Source of the DNA: JBAZAX01 sp964568625
Lineage (GTDB): Bacteria; Babelota; Babeliae; Babelales; RVW-14
Reading direction: 5' to 3'
Assembly: GCA_964568625.1 (NCBI GenBank)
Contig: CAZMQG010000001.1
Span: 62,001 to 126,000 of the forward strand
Length of the DNA: 64,000 bases
The position numbers and the translations under genes were made by a program. This document shows, piece by piece, positions 53,950 through 62,564 of this stretch. Numbering within the stretch: position 1 is the stretch's first letter; the number at the start of each line of letters is the position of its first letter. The notes under the pieces are model-generated. The model searched no databases. It saw nothing but the letters and a program-made list of their open reading frames with translations, and was not told the origin of the DNA.

Positions 53950-55155
53950 TTAGCCAATCGAATAAGCCAAGTTAAATATAGGCAAATAGATCATCCAGAT
54001 TAAAATACCGGTTATTAAACCTACTGTAATCAACAAAACAGGTTGGAAGAGAGTAGTCAAAATTAACACAAAACGCTTAAGTTCTTCCTGAAATGATTCT
54101 GTAGCTCTACTTAAAACATCTGCCAAAGCTCCCGTCTGCTCTCCCACATTTATCAGTGCAACAAGCGTTGCCTGCCTATAAAAACTGGGTAATAATGCTA
54201 TAGAATCAGACAATGTCCTCCCACGTGTTATATTATCAATGGCAGTATTCACATTGCTCCTCAAGTACCCGTTATTCATTGAATCTCGAGCACATATAGC
54301 CGCATCTTTAAGTGAAATTCCTGATTTTAGAAGAACTGTTAACGCTTGTAGAAACTGCGTAAAATTTGACAGCTCAACCAAGTTTTTAACATATGGAATT
54401 GAAATAAAAAGCCAATCTTTAAATCGTTTTACCCTGTTTTTGCCTAACAAAAAGATAAGGCCAAAAAATCCAAAAACTATCGCAATTAATGTTGCTGCTC
54501 CCTGCCAAGAACGCAAAAATTTGCTAACCCATATTATTCGTTTTGTGGCAGTTGGAAGCTGCTTACCAATAGAGCTAAAGAATACCTCAAACTGTGGCAC
54601 TACAACTATTAAAATTACAACAACAATCAACAATGCAAAAAAAATTGTAACAATCGGCATAAGCGCTGCGTTATACAAATCTTTCTTCAACTGTTGATCT
54701 TTTTTGATATGCTGCGAAATTTGAGTAAGAACAAAACTTAATTGTCCACTACGTAGCCCAACTTCAATCATTTGAATTATAAAATCATTAAATATTTTTT
54801 TATGTTTGGAAAGGGCAACTGCCAAACTATTCCCACTCTGTAAATCCACTCGAATGAGCCCCAGAATATCTCGTAATTTATTATTTGGCTCCTGCTGTTC
54901 AACAGTTTTAATTGCATTCAATAAATCAACACCACCATCAAGCAACATGGCCATCTGATCAAAAAAGCTTATGCAATCATATAAAGATAATCGCCTACTA
55001 ATTTGCCATTGTTTTTTATCCACAATACTGCAACTTAATAACGCAATTCCATTATTTAAAAGCTGAGTCTTTAAATTCTCTTGATTATCCGCAAATACAC
55101 ACCCTTTAACCTGATTTCCGGCAACATCAATCCCTTTCCATAAAAATTTTGGCAT
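53950..55155 (-). CDS. Type IV pilus/type II secretion inner-membrane protein (PilC/GspF)
   Basis: A 401-residue inner-membrane platform protein of type IV pili or type II secretion. Two T2SSF domains each contain a long helical bundle. Family signatures include FDQMAMLLDGGVDLLNAI, the RSGQLSFVL block, FTQFLQALTVLLKSGISLKDA and NVGEQTGAL. Three membrane segments lie near 170-200, 220-245 and the C-terminus. The true start is the ATG at 55155 (AGAGG six bases before), not the one at 55188. No other pilus genes are in the window, so whether it drives pili or secretion is open. It converges directly on the kinase gene. Confidence 0.92.
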   Translation of the reverse strand: MPKFLWKGIDVAGNQVKGCVFADNQENLKTQLLNNGIALLSCSIVDKKQWQISRRLSLYDCISFFDQMAMLLDGGVDLLNAIKTVEQQEPNNKLRDILGLIRVDLQSGNSLAVALSKHKKIFNDFIIQMIEVGLRSGQLSFVLTQISQHIKKDQQLKKDLYNAALMPIVTIFFALLIVVVILIVVVPQFEVFFSSIGKQLPTATKRIIWVSKFLRSWQGAATLIAIVFGFFGLIFLLGKNRVKRFKDWLFISIPYVKNLVELSNFTQFLQALTVLLKSGISLKDAAICARDSMNNGYLRSNVNTAIDNITRGRTLSDSIALLPSFYRQATLVALINVGEQTGALADVLSRATESFQEELKRFVLILTTLFQPVLLITVGLITGILIWMIYLPIFNLAYSIG

Positions 55156-55165
55156 AAAAAGCCTC

Positions 55166-55456
55166 TTATTTAGCTCTTGGCTGATCACCTATACCAAGCC
55201 GTCCCAATATGCCTGGTAGATCAAAATTTTGTGTATCAATTTTTATCATTTTGTTTCGCGATGTTGCTCCACGTAGGATTTTAAAACAATCAGTGGCAAT
55301 CCCAAGTGTTTTACTCAACAATTTTACCAACTCCTCATTTGCCTTCCCACCTTCGGGCTTACTTTTTAACCGGCATTTGATAAGGCCGGATTTATCCTTC
55401 TCAAAGCCCTGTTGCTTGGAATTTGGAACCACTTTTAACTCAATAACAACAGACAT
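55166..55456 (-). CDS. DUF167/YggU-family protein
   Basis: A 96-residue protein with the family's features: an early VKV-type ELKVVPNSKQ, the Lys/Pro-rich CRLKSKPEGGKANEELV turn, a helix and a C-terminal RGATSRNKMIKI. The family is widespread and uncharacterised. I chose the ATG at 55456, which has AAAGG eight bases upstream and gives the usual family length. An ATG at 55519 without a ribosome site would add 21 residues. Function unknown. It ends 11 bases before the PilC-like gene on the same strand. Confidence 0.85.
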   Translation of the reverse strand: MSVVIELKVVPNSKQQGFEKDKSGLIKCRLKSKPEGGKANEELVKLLSKTLGIATDCFKILRGATSRNKMIKIDTQNFDLPGILGRLGIGDQPRAK

Positions 55457-55586
55457 CTCCCAGGCCTTTCGGGTTAAATTTATGTTATTTTTTAAAATTT
55501 CAATATAAAAACGAGACATTTTTGATAGTATATCTTATAATATTTTAAAAATGAGCGAAGCAAGAACTTTGAAATTTAGCAAGTTA

Positions 55587-55660
55587 GCGCCCATAGCTCA
55601 ATTGGATAGAGCGTCAGACTACGGATCTGAAGGTTAGAGGTTCGACTCCTCTTGGGCGCA
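55587..55660 (+). tRNA. tRNA-Arg (ACG)
   Basis: A full cloverleaf: acceptor GCGCCCA/TGGGCGC, D arm GCTC..GAGC, anticodon stem TCAGA/TCTGA with loop CTACGGA (ACG, read as ICG) and T arm AGAGG/CCTCT with TTCGACT. No CCA is encoded. Confidence 0.95.
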
Positions 55661-55678
55661 CTTAATTATACATTGCTT

Positions 55679-55770
55679 GGAGAGATGGCTGAGTGGCTGA
55701 AAGCACTTGCCTGCTAAGCAAGTATCTGGAGAAATCCGGGTCGAGGGTTCGAATCCCTCTCTCTCCACCA
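55679..55770 (+). tRNA. tRNA-Ser (GCT)
   Basis: A class II tRNA with a long variable arm. The acceptor is GGAGAGA/TCTCTCC. The anticodon stem CTTGC/GCAAG has loop CTGCTAA (GCT, for AGC/AGU). The variable arm is followed by T arm GAGGG/CCCTC with TTCGAAT. CCA is encoded. It lies 18 bases after tRNA-Arg. Confidence 0.95.
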
Positions 55771-55870
55771 GCCTACGCCCTACGTGGCTTCGGCTGTCAG
55801 GCCATCCTTCATAGTACTTGTTAGGCTTAGCTATAAAAAGCGAATGTAAATGTCAGGCTATATCTCATTT
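55771..55870. repeat. GC-rich palindromic repeat remnants behind tRNA-Ser
   Basis: A stretch with GCTTCGGC.G.CAGGCC (55787-55803) close to that of the repeats at 24572-24657, plus short GCCTAC/GTAGGC-like inverted pieces. It is a likely degraded copy of a dispersed palindromic element that inserted next to the tRNA gene. Confidence 0.45.
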
Positions 55871-55919
55871 TTTGTTCTTTTAAATAATAAGCTCTTAAAG
55901 TTCTAGAAATCTAAATTCT

Positions 55920-56011
55920 GGAGAGGTGGCAGAGTGGTTGAATGCGACGGTCTTGAAAACCGTTATTCCGGGAGACTGGAATCGTGGGTTCGAATCCCAC
56001 CCTCTCCACCA
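55920..56011 (+). tRNA. tRNA-Ser (TGA)
   Basis: A second class II tRNA. The acceptor is GGAGAGG/CCTCTCC, the anticodon stem ACGGT/ACCGT with loop CTTGAAA (TGA, for UCA/UCG), a long variable arm (ATTCCGGGAGACTGGAAT) and T arm GTGGG/CCCAC. CCA is encoded at 56009-56011. Confidence 0.95.
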
Positions 56012-56052
56012 TACTACGCTTTCGCCCGTTGGGCTCCTAGCTACGTATGGCA
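56012..56052. repeat. Imperfect palindrome behind tRNA-Ser (TGA)
   Basis: Right after the CCA end, TACTACGC faces GCTACGTATGG around a GCCCGTTGGGC hairpin core. It may act as the tRNA's processing or termination hairpin, or be another dispersed palindromic element. Confidence 0.4.
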
Positions 56053-56139
56053 AGCCATATTTTTTAATGTTAAAATACATGTTTTACGTTTACATACTCA
56101 GATCCATTAATTTTCCTGAAAAAATACGCTATATCCTAG

Positions 56140-58194
56140 TCACTGACTCGAGACAATAAAAACACGACTATCAAATTGATCAAAATCAATCTGACTTAAA
56201 AGCTTGTGAATACTAGAAAACGTTTGTGATTTTAGAAATATCTGTCTTATTTCAATATTCTGAACCTTAGAAATCACAGGTTGCGCAGGGCCAAGTATCT
56301 GAATTTTTAAATCTTGTGAATCGTTAATTTTATTCAAAACATCTGCAATAGAATTTGCATCCCTATCAAGTTGCATATCAGAACTATTTTTAATCTCCAG
56401 CTGAACAAGCCGCCCAAATGGTGGATAACAAATTTCTCTACGTAAATCCGCTTCATCCTCACAAAATTTAAGATAATCAATCTCATTAAGATAATTGAAA
56501 ATCTTATGATCTTTCATCATCTGAATTATTACCGTACTTGGAAGCTGCCCCCGCCCAGCACGGCCTGCCACCTGAATAAGTTGTTGAATTGAAGTCTCTG
56601 CAGCGTTATAAACCGGCATATGCAGATTTAAATCTGCCCATAATACTCCAACAAGTGTAACCCGAGGAAAATGATACCCCTTGGTAATAGTCTGAGTTCC
56701 TATAAGAATATCTATTTTCCCATGTTCAAAATCTTCTACCGTTTTATACCACGACCTTTTTTGGCTTGTTGTATCAAGGTCCGCACGCGCAATAATTGCA
56801 GACGGAAAAAGTTCTTGGAATATTTTAACCGCTTGCTGAGTCCCCACTCCCTTTCTTAAAAAATTTTTCTGATCAGACTTACAATCAGGACATGCTGCCG
56901 GCAAAGGCTTTTGAAAATCACAGTAGTGACAACGTAGTGTTTCCTGACCATAATGCGAATGCAATGTTAAACTCACAGAACAGTTGGCACACTGAAAAAC
57001 ATGTCCACAATCTTTGCATTGCACAAAAAAACTATACCCTCTTCTGTTCAAATAAATAATTGCCTGTTCTTTGCGATTTAGGCAATCTTTAATTGCAGTT
57101 TCAAGTTCCCGTGACACCCAAAAGTTACTTCTCCGTTGATCTTTTTGCGATTTTAAAGTTACTTTTTTAATCTCCGGAAAACTACCTGCAAATCTTTTTG
57201 TAATATTAAAAAGCTTCCACCCTTTTGTTTGTACATTGGACAAAGAACTCAGTGAGGGAGTGGCTGATCCGAGAAGAATTGGAATTTTATATATACTGGC
57301 ACGCCAAATGGCAATCTCTTTGCTATTCAAACGCGGATGTTTTTTTTCTAAAAAACCATGCTCATGCTCTTCGTCTATAATTATCAACCCCAAATTATTA
57401 ATTGGTAACATTATTGGCATATGCACACCAATAATCAATCCAGGTTCATTTTTGAGTAATCCATTCCACAAAATCCGCCGCTCTGCAGGCTTACTGGCCG
57501 AATGAAAACCAATAACTTTTGTATTTGGAAGTTTTTTTCGAAAAATACGCTCAAATTGCAAACTCAATGAAACTTCGGGAAGAAGCAGTAAAACGCTTTT
57601 GTTATTATTAATGCACTCTTGAATTAATTTGCTATAAACTTCGGTTTTACCTGAACCGGTCACTCCATGAATTAATGTGGGTTTATAATCAGGATTTTTT
57701 ATAAACGGTTTTAGGTAATCCACCACAAGCTGTTGTTCAGAAGTTAAAGTAGCTATTTGATTATATTTAGATATTGGATCAAGTCCAACATGGCAAAAGT
57801 CTACGTCACAAACTTCCGACTTCACGACGGACAAATCGCACAAAATCCGCTCATCCTGAGCTTGTCGAAGGACGGCGGGTGATTTTTTATCCGCAAAAAA
57901 GCCTCTAATTCTTTGGTAAAAATGCAAACTGGGAACAAAATAAAATTTTGAAATTTTCTCGATAAATTCGACGTATCTTACATCATCAGGAAACTGCTGC
58001 AACCCCAAAATCTCTCTGACATTGAAATCAGAATAAAAATTCGAATCAATCTGAACAACATATGCCAAATGCTGAGATGTCTTGAGAGGCACTTTAATAA
58101 GCGACCCCACTCCAATTTTACCTTCAAGCTCTTCGGGGATTTTATATGTTAATGGTCGTTTAAATCCATTTAATAGAAGAACAGTTGCAAACAT
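56140..58194 (-). CDS. priA: Primosomal replication helicase PriA
   Basis: A 684-residue DNA helicase that restarts stalled replication forks. An N-terminal 3'-end-binding domain (to ~105) precedes the helicase core with Walker A GVTGSGKTE, the DEEH-type IIDEEHEHG, and the C-terminal lobe with QVAGRAGRG. The zinc-binding CKDCGHVFQCANC and CHYCDF...CPDC motifs of PriA are intact. Between the N-terminal domain and the helicase, residues ~105-115 (AVLRQAQDERI) are the translation of a palindromic element inserted in frame (57848-57879). The following segment (to ~145) also looks foreign to the family. The gene ends beside the tRNA genes and starts 3 bases after the acyltransferase stop. Confidence 0.95.
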   Translation of the reverse strand: MFATVLLLNGFKRPLTYKIPEELEGKIGVGSLIKVPLKTSQHLAYVVQIDSNFYSDFNVREILGLQQFPDDVRYVEFIEKISKFYFVPSLHFYQRIRGFFADKKSPAVLRQAQDERILCDLSVVKSEVCDVDFCHVGLDPISKYNQIATLTSEQQLVVDYLKPFIKNPDYKPTLIHGVTGSGKTEVYSKLIQECINNNKSVLLLLPEVSLSLQFERIFRKKLPNTKVIGFHSASKPAERRILWNGLLKNEPGLIIGVHMPIMLPINNLGLIIIDEEHEHGFLEKKHPRLNSKEIAIWRASIYKIPILLGSATPSLSSLSNVQTKGWKLFNITKRFAGSFPEIKKVTLKSQKDQRRSNFWVSRELETAIKDCLNRKEQAIIYLNRRGYSFFVQCKDCGHVFQCANCSVSLTLHSHYGQETLRCHYCDFQKPLPAACPDCKSDQKNFLRKGVGTQQAVKIFQELFPSAIIARADLDTTSQKRSWYKTVEDFEHGKIDILIGTQTITKGYHFPRVTLVGVLWADLNLHMPVYNAAETSIQQLIQVAGRAGRGQLPSTVIIQMMKDHKIFNYLNEIDYLKFCEDEADLRREICYPPFGRLVQLEIKNSSDMQLDRDANSIADVLNKINDSQDLKIQILGPAQPVISKVQNIEIRQIFLKSQTFSSIHKLLSQIDFDQFDSRVFIVSSQ
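57848..57879. repeat. Palindromic repeat element inserted in frame within priA
   Basis: CGCTCATCCTGAGCTTGTCG followed by AAGGACGGCGGG matches a widely dispersed palindromic repeat (TCCTTCGACAAGCTCAGGAT) whose usual in-frame translation is LRQAQDER. Here it lies inside priA and keeps the reading frame. Confidence 0.8.
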
Positions 58195-58196
58195 TG

Positions 58197-58829
58197 TTAT
58201 AAAATGTCCCCATTTGAATGATTTCTAAGTAAAAAAGGATCACACTCCTTAACATGAATATTAATTTTGCTGAATGGCAATGGAATCTGGAACTTGTCCC
58301 AACTTTTTTTGAAAGTAAAATGCCAGGAGGATGAACACTGCACAAAAAACAGTGGCTTATTTGCTGAGATAGCCAAAAATGGAACCCCCTGTTTAAGTTC
58401 AAAAGCAGGACCTCGTGACCCATCTCCAACAATGCAAAATGAATTATTAGCTTTTAAAATTTTTAAAGCCTGTCTGGTTACTTGGATTGGATTTTTAAAA
58501 GCAGACCCATAAATTGCATTATAACCAAACAACTCAACAATACTTCCCGCTAATTTTCCATCGTCACTACTGCTAACAATGCAATGTTTTGCAGCCTTTG
58601 CTTTCATAAGAAAATACGCTGCCGCAAATGTCTGTTGATGCCAAAAATAAAACACACCAACATTTTCACTCAAATTTTTATTTAAACCCAAATCAGATGT
58701 AACTCTCAAACGATATGTCATAAAAAGCGTACGCATTAAACCATATAGCAAATACTTTGTTATGAAAAAAACAACAGAACTTCGTTTTATACTTACAAAC
58801 AACGGTTTAAAAAAATTACGTAGGGCCAT
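58197..58829 (-). CDS. DUF374-type lysophospholipid acyltransferase-like protein
   Basis: A 210-residue protein of the DUF374 group, related to lipid acyltransferases. It has FYFWHQQTFAAAYF in the position of the HxxxD-like catalytic block and SSSDDGKLAGSIVE. A GSRGP block (GDGSRGPAFELKQG) follows, then VPFLAISA with a membrane-associated helix. I chose the ATG at 58829 (GAGGA seven bases upstream), because the added 21 residues of the longer frame are not part of the family. Such enzymes modify lipid A or phospholipids. The exact reaction is not readable. The gene ends three bases before priA and is divergent from the M16 peptidase. Confidence 0.85.
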   Translation of the reverse strand: MALRNFFKPLFVSIKRSSVVFFITKYLLYGLMRTLFMTYRLRVTSDLGLNKNLSENVGVFYFWHQQTFAAAYFLMKAKAAKHCIVSSSDDGKLAGSIVELFGYNAIYGSAFKNPIQVTRQALKILKANNSFCIVGDGSRGPAFELKQGVPFLAISANKPLFFVQCSSSWHFTFKKSWDKFQIPLPFSKINIHVKECDPFLLRNHSNGDIL

Positions 58830-58916
58830 AACAAATCCTCGTGTAAACTGTAAAAATGTGCAGAAGTAGTATGATATTAAACTTTTAACCAAAAATTAAG
58901 CTGAATAGGTTTTTTC

Positions 58917-61565
58917 ATGGCAAAACTTAACAATTTTAAAGTATTTAAACACATATTACCCAACGGCCTTACAATTTTAGTCAAACCACAGTATACCATA
59001 CCTAGAGTAGAATCACACCTCTGGTACAATGTCGGCTCAAAAGATGAAGGGCAGGGAGAACAGGGCATCACCCATCTGATCGAACATATGCTATTTAAGG
59101 GCACTAAAAACCTTTCTGAGTCAGATATAAATTTGATCACACATAAGCTGTCAGGCAACTCAAACGCCTTCACTTCACACGATGCTACCTGCTATACATT
59201 CCGATTTCCCAGCAACGTGTGGCAAGAGTCATTAGCCCTTTTTGCAGAATGCATGCAAAATGCCAGATTCGACCCAGAAACTCTTGCATCGGAGCTCAAG
59301 GCTGTCATTGAAGAATTCAGGCTATACCAAGACGATTATCAGGGATTGGTTGTTGAAAAAATTATTGAATCACTTTGGCCACAGCACCCATATAGAACAC
59401 CGGTTCTTGGCTTAAAACAAGACATATGCAATATCGGTCAAAAAAAGCTTCTTGAGTATTACAAAAAACACTATCATCCTGCCAATGCAACATTAGTCGT
59501 AGTTGGAGATGTTCAACCTAACGAAGTCTTCAAATTAGCAGAAACATATTTTGGTAAAATACCTGGAAATCCTAATTACAAAAAACATGATTTTTTATTT
59601 GAGCCAGATATTCAACGTAAAACCGTTCAACTATTCAGGGATATTCAGGTTCCTTGGTGTTGTTACTTTTTTGAAATTCCGGGACTACGTGATGGCCAAA
59701 ACTATATTTTTGACGCCGCATCACTTCTACTTGGAGGAGGGAAAAGCTCCAGATTACACAAAAAACTGGTTGAACAAACAGAAATAGCAGTAGAAGTTGC
59801 CTGCTCAATTTATGAATTCTTTGATCGTGGACTTTTTGCAATAACGGTATATCCAAAAAGCATGGATAATATCGCTGAAATAGAACAAATCATAAATCTT
59901 GAAATTCTAGAATTACAAAAAAAATCAATTGCAGATTGGGAAATGGAATCAGTCAAGAAACGCGCCCAAGTTGATTTTACCACCTTACTTGAAGACACTG
60001 AGAAACAGGCCGCCATGATCGGCAACCTTTATCTTGCAACAAAAGATGAATCCGCTTTTGAAAAATATATGGGAAATATTGAAAAGCTAGACAAAAAACA
60101 AATTCAAAACTTTTTCATAGAATATTTCAGTCCTGCAACACTACATGCAGGATATTTATATCCAATACTTGAATTAGACAAACCAAAGTTCCATAAAATA
60201 CAAACAGAAGCAGATAATCAAGAGGCAAAACTTCTACAAAAGCTCACTCGCTCGACACCACTTGAAAATGGAAAATGGATCAACAAAATAGGTGATGCTA
60301 AACTACAAAAATTTAGTTATCCAAAACTAAAAAGCTTTACCATGGACAATGGCCTGGTTATAACTTTTTATAACAATCCAACAATTCCAAGCATTAGCGC
60401 AATTTTAAATTTTAAAGCAAGCAGTTTATACGATGAAAACGATGTTGAAGGCTGTTTTATTTTTTTAATAAGACTCATGCTGGAAAGAACAAAAAAATAT
60501 GATGCAAAAAAATTGGCCCAGTTACTCGAAACAAATGGAATCTACATTGGAAATCTTAACGATGTAATCACATTCAAATGTTTGAACCAAAATTTTGAAC
60601 AGGCGCTTGATATTTTATATCAAATTCTAACGCAGCCATCATTTGATACTCAAACAATTTCAAAAATAAAACATCAAGTGATTAGCGAACTAAAAGAATT
60701 TTGGGATACTCCTATTGAATTTATTGAACAGATAACTCGTGAGCATATTTATCAAAAACATCCATACAGTAAAAATCCTGTAGGAACCCTGAAAAGCGTT
60801 TCTAATTTAACAGCATCCGACTTAAAAAAATGCTTTAAGAAGTATATCTCTCCCGTAAACACAAATTTAATAATAGTGGGCGATTTAAACAATATTGATC
60901 TGGAAAAAACCGTAAAAAAATATCTTGGATCATGGCATGGACCGGAAATACCAGAGTTAGAATTTCCAGCAATTATCTTACCAAAGGATAATGAAAAGCA
61001 CATAAATTCAAACCGAGACCAAACCGTAATTACAATTGCAGCTCCATCCGTATCCAGAAAATCACCTGAATATAATCATCTTGCAATTTTGGATGTAATA
61101 TTAACCGGCGGGCCTGGATTCTCTTCCAACTCAAGACTGTTTGATTTACGCGAAAAATACGGGCTATTTTACGCTATAGGCGGTTCATTAGTGTATGGCG
61201 CAAAAGAAGAACCAGGATTAATGCTCATAAAAACATTGGTAAGTCATGACAAGGTAGAAAAAGCAAAAAAATTAATACTTGCATCAATTAATGATTTAGG
61301 GCAGAATGGAATTATTCAGGATGAATTTGAAATGGCCAAAAACATGATTCTATCGAGCTTAGTTGAAAATTTTGAGAGTAATATGCAAACGGCCAGCGCC
61401 TTTCTTTTTTTGAAAAAATTTAAATTAGATATAAATTTATTTGACAAAATGGGGGATACTTTCTCTATAATAAAGATAGATGAAGTAAATAAAGTTGCTA
61501 AAAAGTTTTGTCGAAGTAGTTGTTTTTCTTTTATTACGGTTGGTAGGGCTAGACCGAATCGATAG
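58917..61565 (+). CDS. M16-family (pitrilysin-type) zinc metallopeptidase
   Basis: An 882-residue protein with two M16 halves. The first has the inverted zinc motif HLIEHMLFKG (HxxEH, ~52-56) and a downstream Glu in VIEEFRLYQDD completing the site. The second half (from ~500) lacks HxxEH and serves structure, as usual in the family. Like PqqL-type and mitochondrial-processing-peptidase-type M16 enzymes, it forms a two-half clamshell, which degrades peptides. No signal peptide is apparent, so cytoplasmic peptide turnover is likeliest. AGG lies eight bases before the ATG. It is followed by the histone-like gene 25 bases downstream. Confidence 0.93.
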   Translation: MAKLNNFKVFKHILPNGLTILVKPQYTIPRVESHLWYNVGSKDEGQGEQGITHLIEHMLFKGTKNLSESDINLITHKLSGNSNAFTSHDATCYTFRFPSNVWQESLALFAECMQNARFDPETLASELKAVIEEFRLYQDDYQGLVVEKIIESLWPQHPYRTPVLGLKQDICNIGQKKLLEYYKKHYHPANATLVVVGDVQPNEVFKLAETYFGKIPGNPNYKKHDFLFEPDIQRKTVQLFRDIQVPWCCYFFEIPGLRDGQNYIFDAASLLLGGGKSSRLHKKLVEQTEIAVEVACSIYEFFDRGLFAITVYPKSMDNIAEIEQIINLEILELQKKSIADWEMESVKKRAQVDFTTLLEDTEKQAAMIGNLYLATKDESAFEKYMGNIEKLDKKQIQNFFIEYFSPATLHAGYLYPILELDKPKFHKIQTEADNQEAKLLQKLTRSTPLENGKWINKIGDAKLQKFSYPKLKSFTMDNGLVITFYNNPTIPSISAILNFKASSLYDENDVEGCFIFLIRLMLERTKKYDAKKLAQLLETNGIYIGNLNDVITFKCLNQNFEQALDILYQILTQPSFDTQTISKIKHQVISELKEFWDTPIEFIEQITREHIYQKHPYSKNPVGTLKSVSNLTASDLKKCFKKYISPVNTNLIIVGDLNNIDLEKTVKKYLGSWHGPEIPELEFPAIILPKDNEKHINSNRDQTVITIAAPSVSRKSPEYNHLAILDVILTGGPGFSSNSRLFDLREKYGLFYAIGGSLVYGAKEEPGLMLIKTLVSHDKVEKAKKLILASINDLGQNGIIQDEFEMAKNMILSSLVENFESNMQTASAFLFLKKFKLDINLFDKMGDTFSIIKIDEVNKVAKKFCRSSCFSFITVGRARPNR

Positions 61566-61590
61566 CCCCAAAGGAAGTAAGGAGAATAGC

Positions 61591-61752
61591 ATGGCAGTCA
61601 AGAAAAAAGCAAAAAAGGCAGCTAAAAAAGTTGCTAAGAAGGCAACCAAAAAAGTTGCTAAGAAAAAGGTAGCTAAGAAGGCAGCTAAGAAAGTTGTCAA
61701 AAAAGTTGCTAAAAAGGCAGCTAAAAAAGTCAGCATGAAACTTGTCAAGTAA
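61591..61752 (+). CDS. Lys/Ala-rich histone H1-like protein
   Basis: A 53-residue protein with 26 lysines, almost all in KK or KKK pairs separated by Ala/Val (AKKVAKKATKK-type units). Such proteins resemble the C-terminal tail of eukaryotic histone H1 and chlamydial Hc proteins and bind DNA or RNA through charge. The start is the ATG at 61591 with AAGGAG in front. The longer in-frame extension runs into the M16 gene and is not supported. A role in nucleoid compaction is inferred from composition. A terminator follows at once. Confidence 0.85.
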   Translation: MAVKKKAKKAAKKVAKKATKKVAKKKVAKKAAKKVVKKVAKKAAKKVSMKLVK

Positions 61753-61776
61753 TATACTCTGACAGTTGCAGATTTT

Positions 61777-61808
61777 AAAGCGATCCATAACAGGGTCGCT
61801 TTTTTTTT
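61777..61808 (+). terminator. Intrinsic terminator after the histone-like gene
   Basis: A 10-bp stem (AAAGCGATCC / GGGTCGCTTT, one G:T pair) with a 6-base loop and an 8-T tail. Confidence 0.92.
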
Positions 61809-61838
61809 GACAAAACGCTCACATATATTTATTATAAT
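61807..61838 (+). promoter_or_regulatory. Candidate promoter of the membrane-anchored ndk
   Basis: Perfect TTGACA and TATAAT hexamers are present, but 20 bases apart, which is longer than the optimum 17. They begin inside the T tail of the previous terminator. Confidence 0.45.
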
Positions 61839-61892
61839 TGCTCTTAGCGTAAGAACATTTGTATTGCATATAAACTAGAAGGATTTTAAGAA

Positions 61893-62396
61893 ATGACTTG
61901 TGCAAATAGTTTTTCTAAGACATTGATGATGGGTGCGGTATTTACGGTTATTGCATTACTTGGACTTGGAATTTGGTACGTCAAATTTGCAAGCAAAAAT
62001 GAAATTCAACATACACTGGCAATCATTAAGCCTGATGCCGTAGCAGCCGGAAACAGTGGTAAAATCATTGATAAAATTGAACAAAGCGGATTCAAAATTA
62101 TTGCAATGAAAAAAACTGAATTAACAAAAGAAAAAGCAGAAGAGTTCTATGCCGTTCACAAGGATAAACCATTCTTCGGCGAACTTGTAAGCTTTATGAC
62201 TAGCGGCCCAATTGTTGTTCTTGTTCTTGAAAAAGAAAATGCAATTCAAGAATGGCGCAAGCTTATGGGTAAGGCAGAGATCGAAGGAACATTACGCAAC
62301 TTGTTCGGCACAAGTGTTACCAAGAATGCAGTTCACGGTTCTGACGCTCCTGAAACAGCAAAAGTCGAAATTAAACAGTTCTTTCCAGAACTTTAA
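61893..62396 (+). CDS. ndk: Nucleoside diphosphate kinase with N-terminal membrane anchor
   Basis: A 167-residue protein. From residue ~37 it is a normal NDK (HTLAIIKPDAV, GKIIDKIEQSGFKI, GTLRNLFG and the active-site His148 in NAVHGSDAPETA), which moves the terminal phosphate between nucleotides. Unlike ordinary NDK (~140 residues, cytoplasmic) it has an added N-terminus with a strong membrane segment (~12-31, GAVFTVIALLGLGIWYV) and few positive charges before it. The ATG is well supported (GAAGGA upstream), and no alternative start near the NDK domain has a ribosome site. The domain would face the periplasm or be tethered to the membrane, which is inference. Confidence 0.92.
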   Translation: MTCANSFSKTLMMGAVFTVIALLGLGIWYVKFASKNEIQHTLAIIKPDAVAAGNSGKIIDKIEQSGFKIIAMKKTELTKEKAEEFYAVHKDKPFFGELVSFMTSGPIVVLVLEKENAIQEWRKLMGKAEIEGTLRNLFGTSVTKNAVHGSDAPETAKVEIKQFFPEL

Positions 62397-62416
62397 AATT
62401 TAGATTTTATAAATTC

Positions 62417-62462
62417 AAAAAGTAGAGGCGCAGGTTTTTCAACGTGCGCCTCTACTTTTTTT
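62417..62462 (+). terminator. Intrinsic terminator of ndk
   Basis: A 14-16 bp GC-containing stem (AAAGTAGAGGCGCA and its complement) with a 12-base loop and a T tail. Confidence 0.92.
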
Positions 62463-62564
62463 GGCCCATACACATAAATATATTGATTTTCTATCCCTAA
62501 TTTTTCTACGTTCTTATAAGTAATTTTTGATAATAAAAAAATTTATCTTTTAAGGGAGTAGATT

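Noticed and set aside
55926..56159. 77-residue open frame across tRNA-Ser
   Set aside because: It reads through the tRNA gene; the cloverleaf explains the conservation.
61437..61748. 103-residue hydrophobic open frame opposite the histone-like gene
   Set aside because: The Phe/Leu-rich repeats are simply the complement of Lys/Ala codons.
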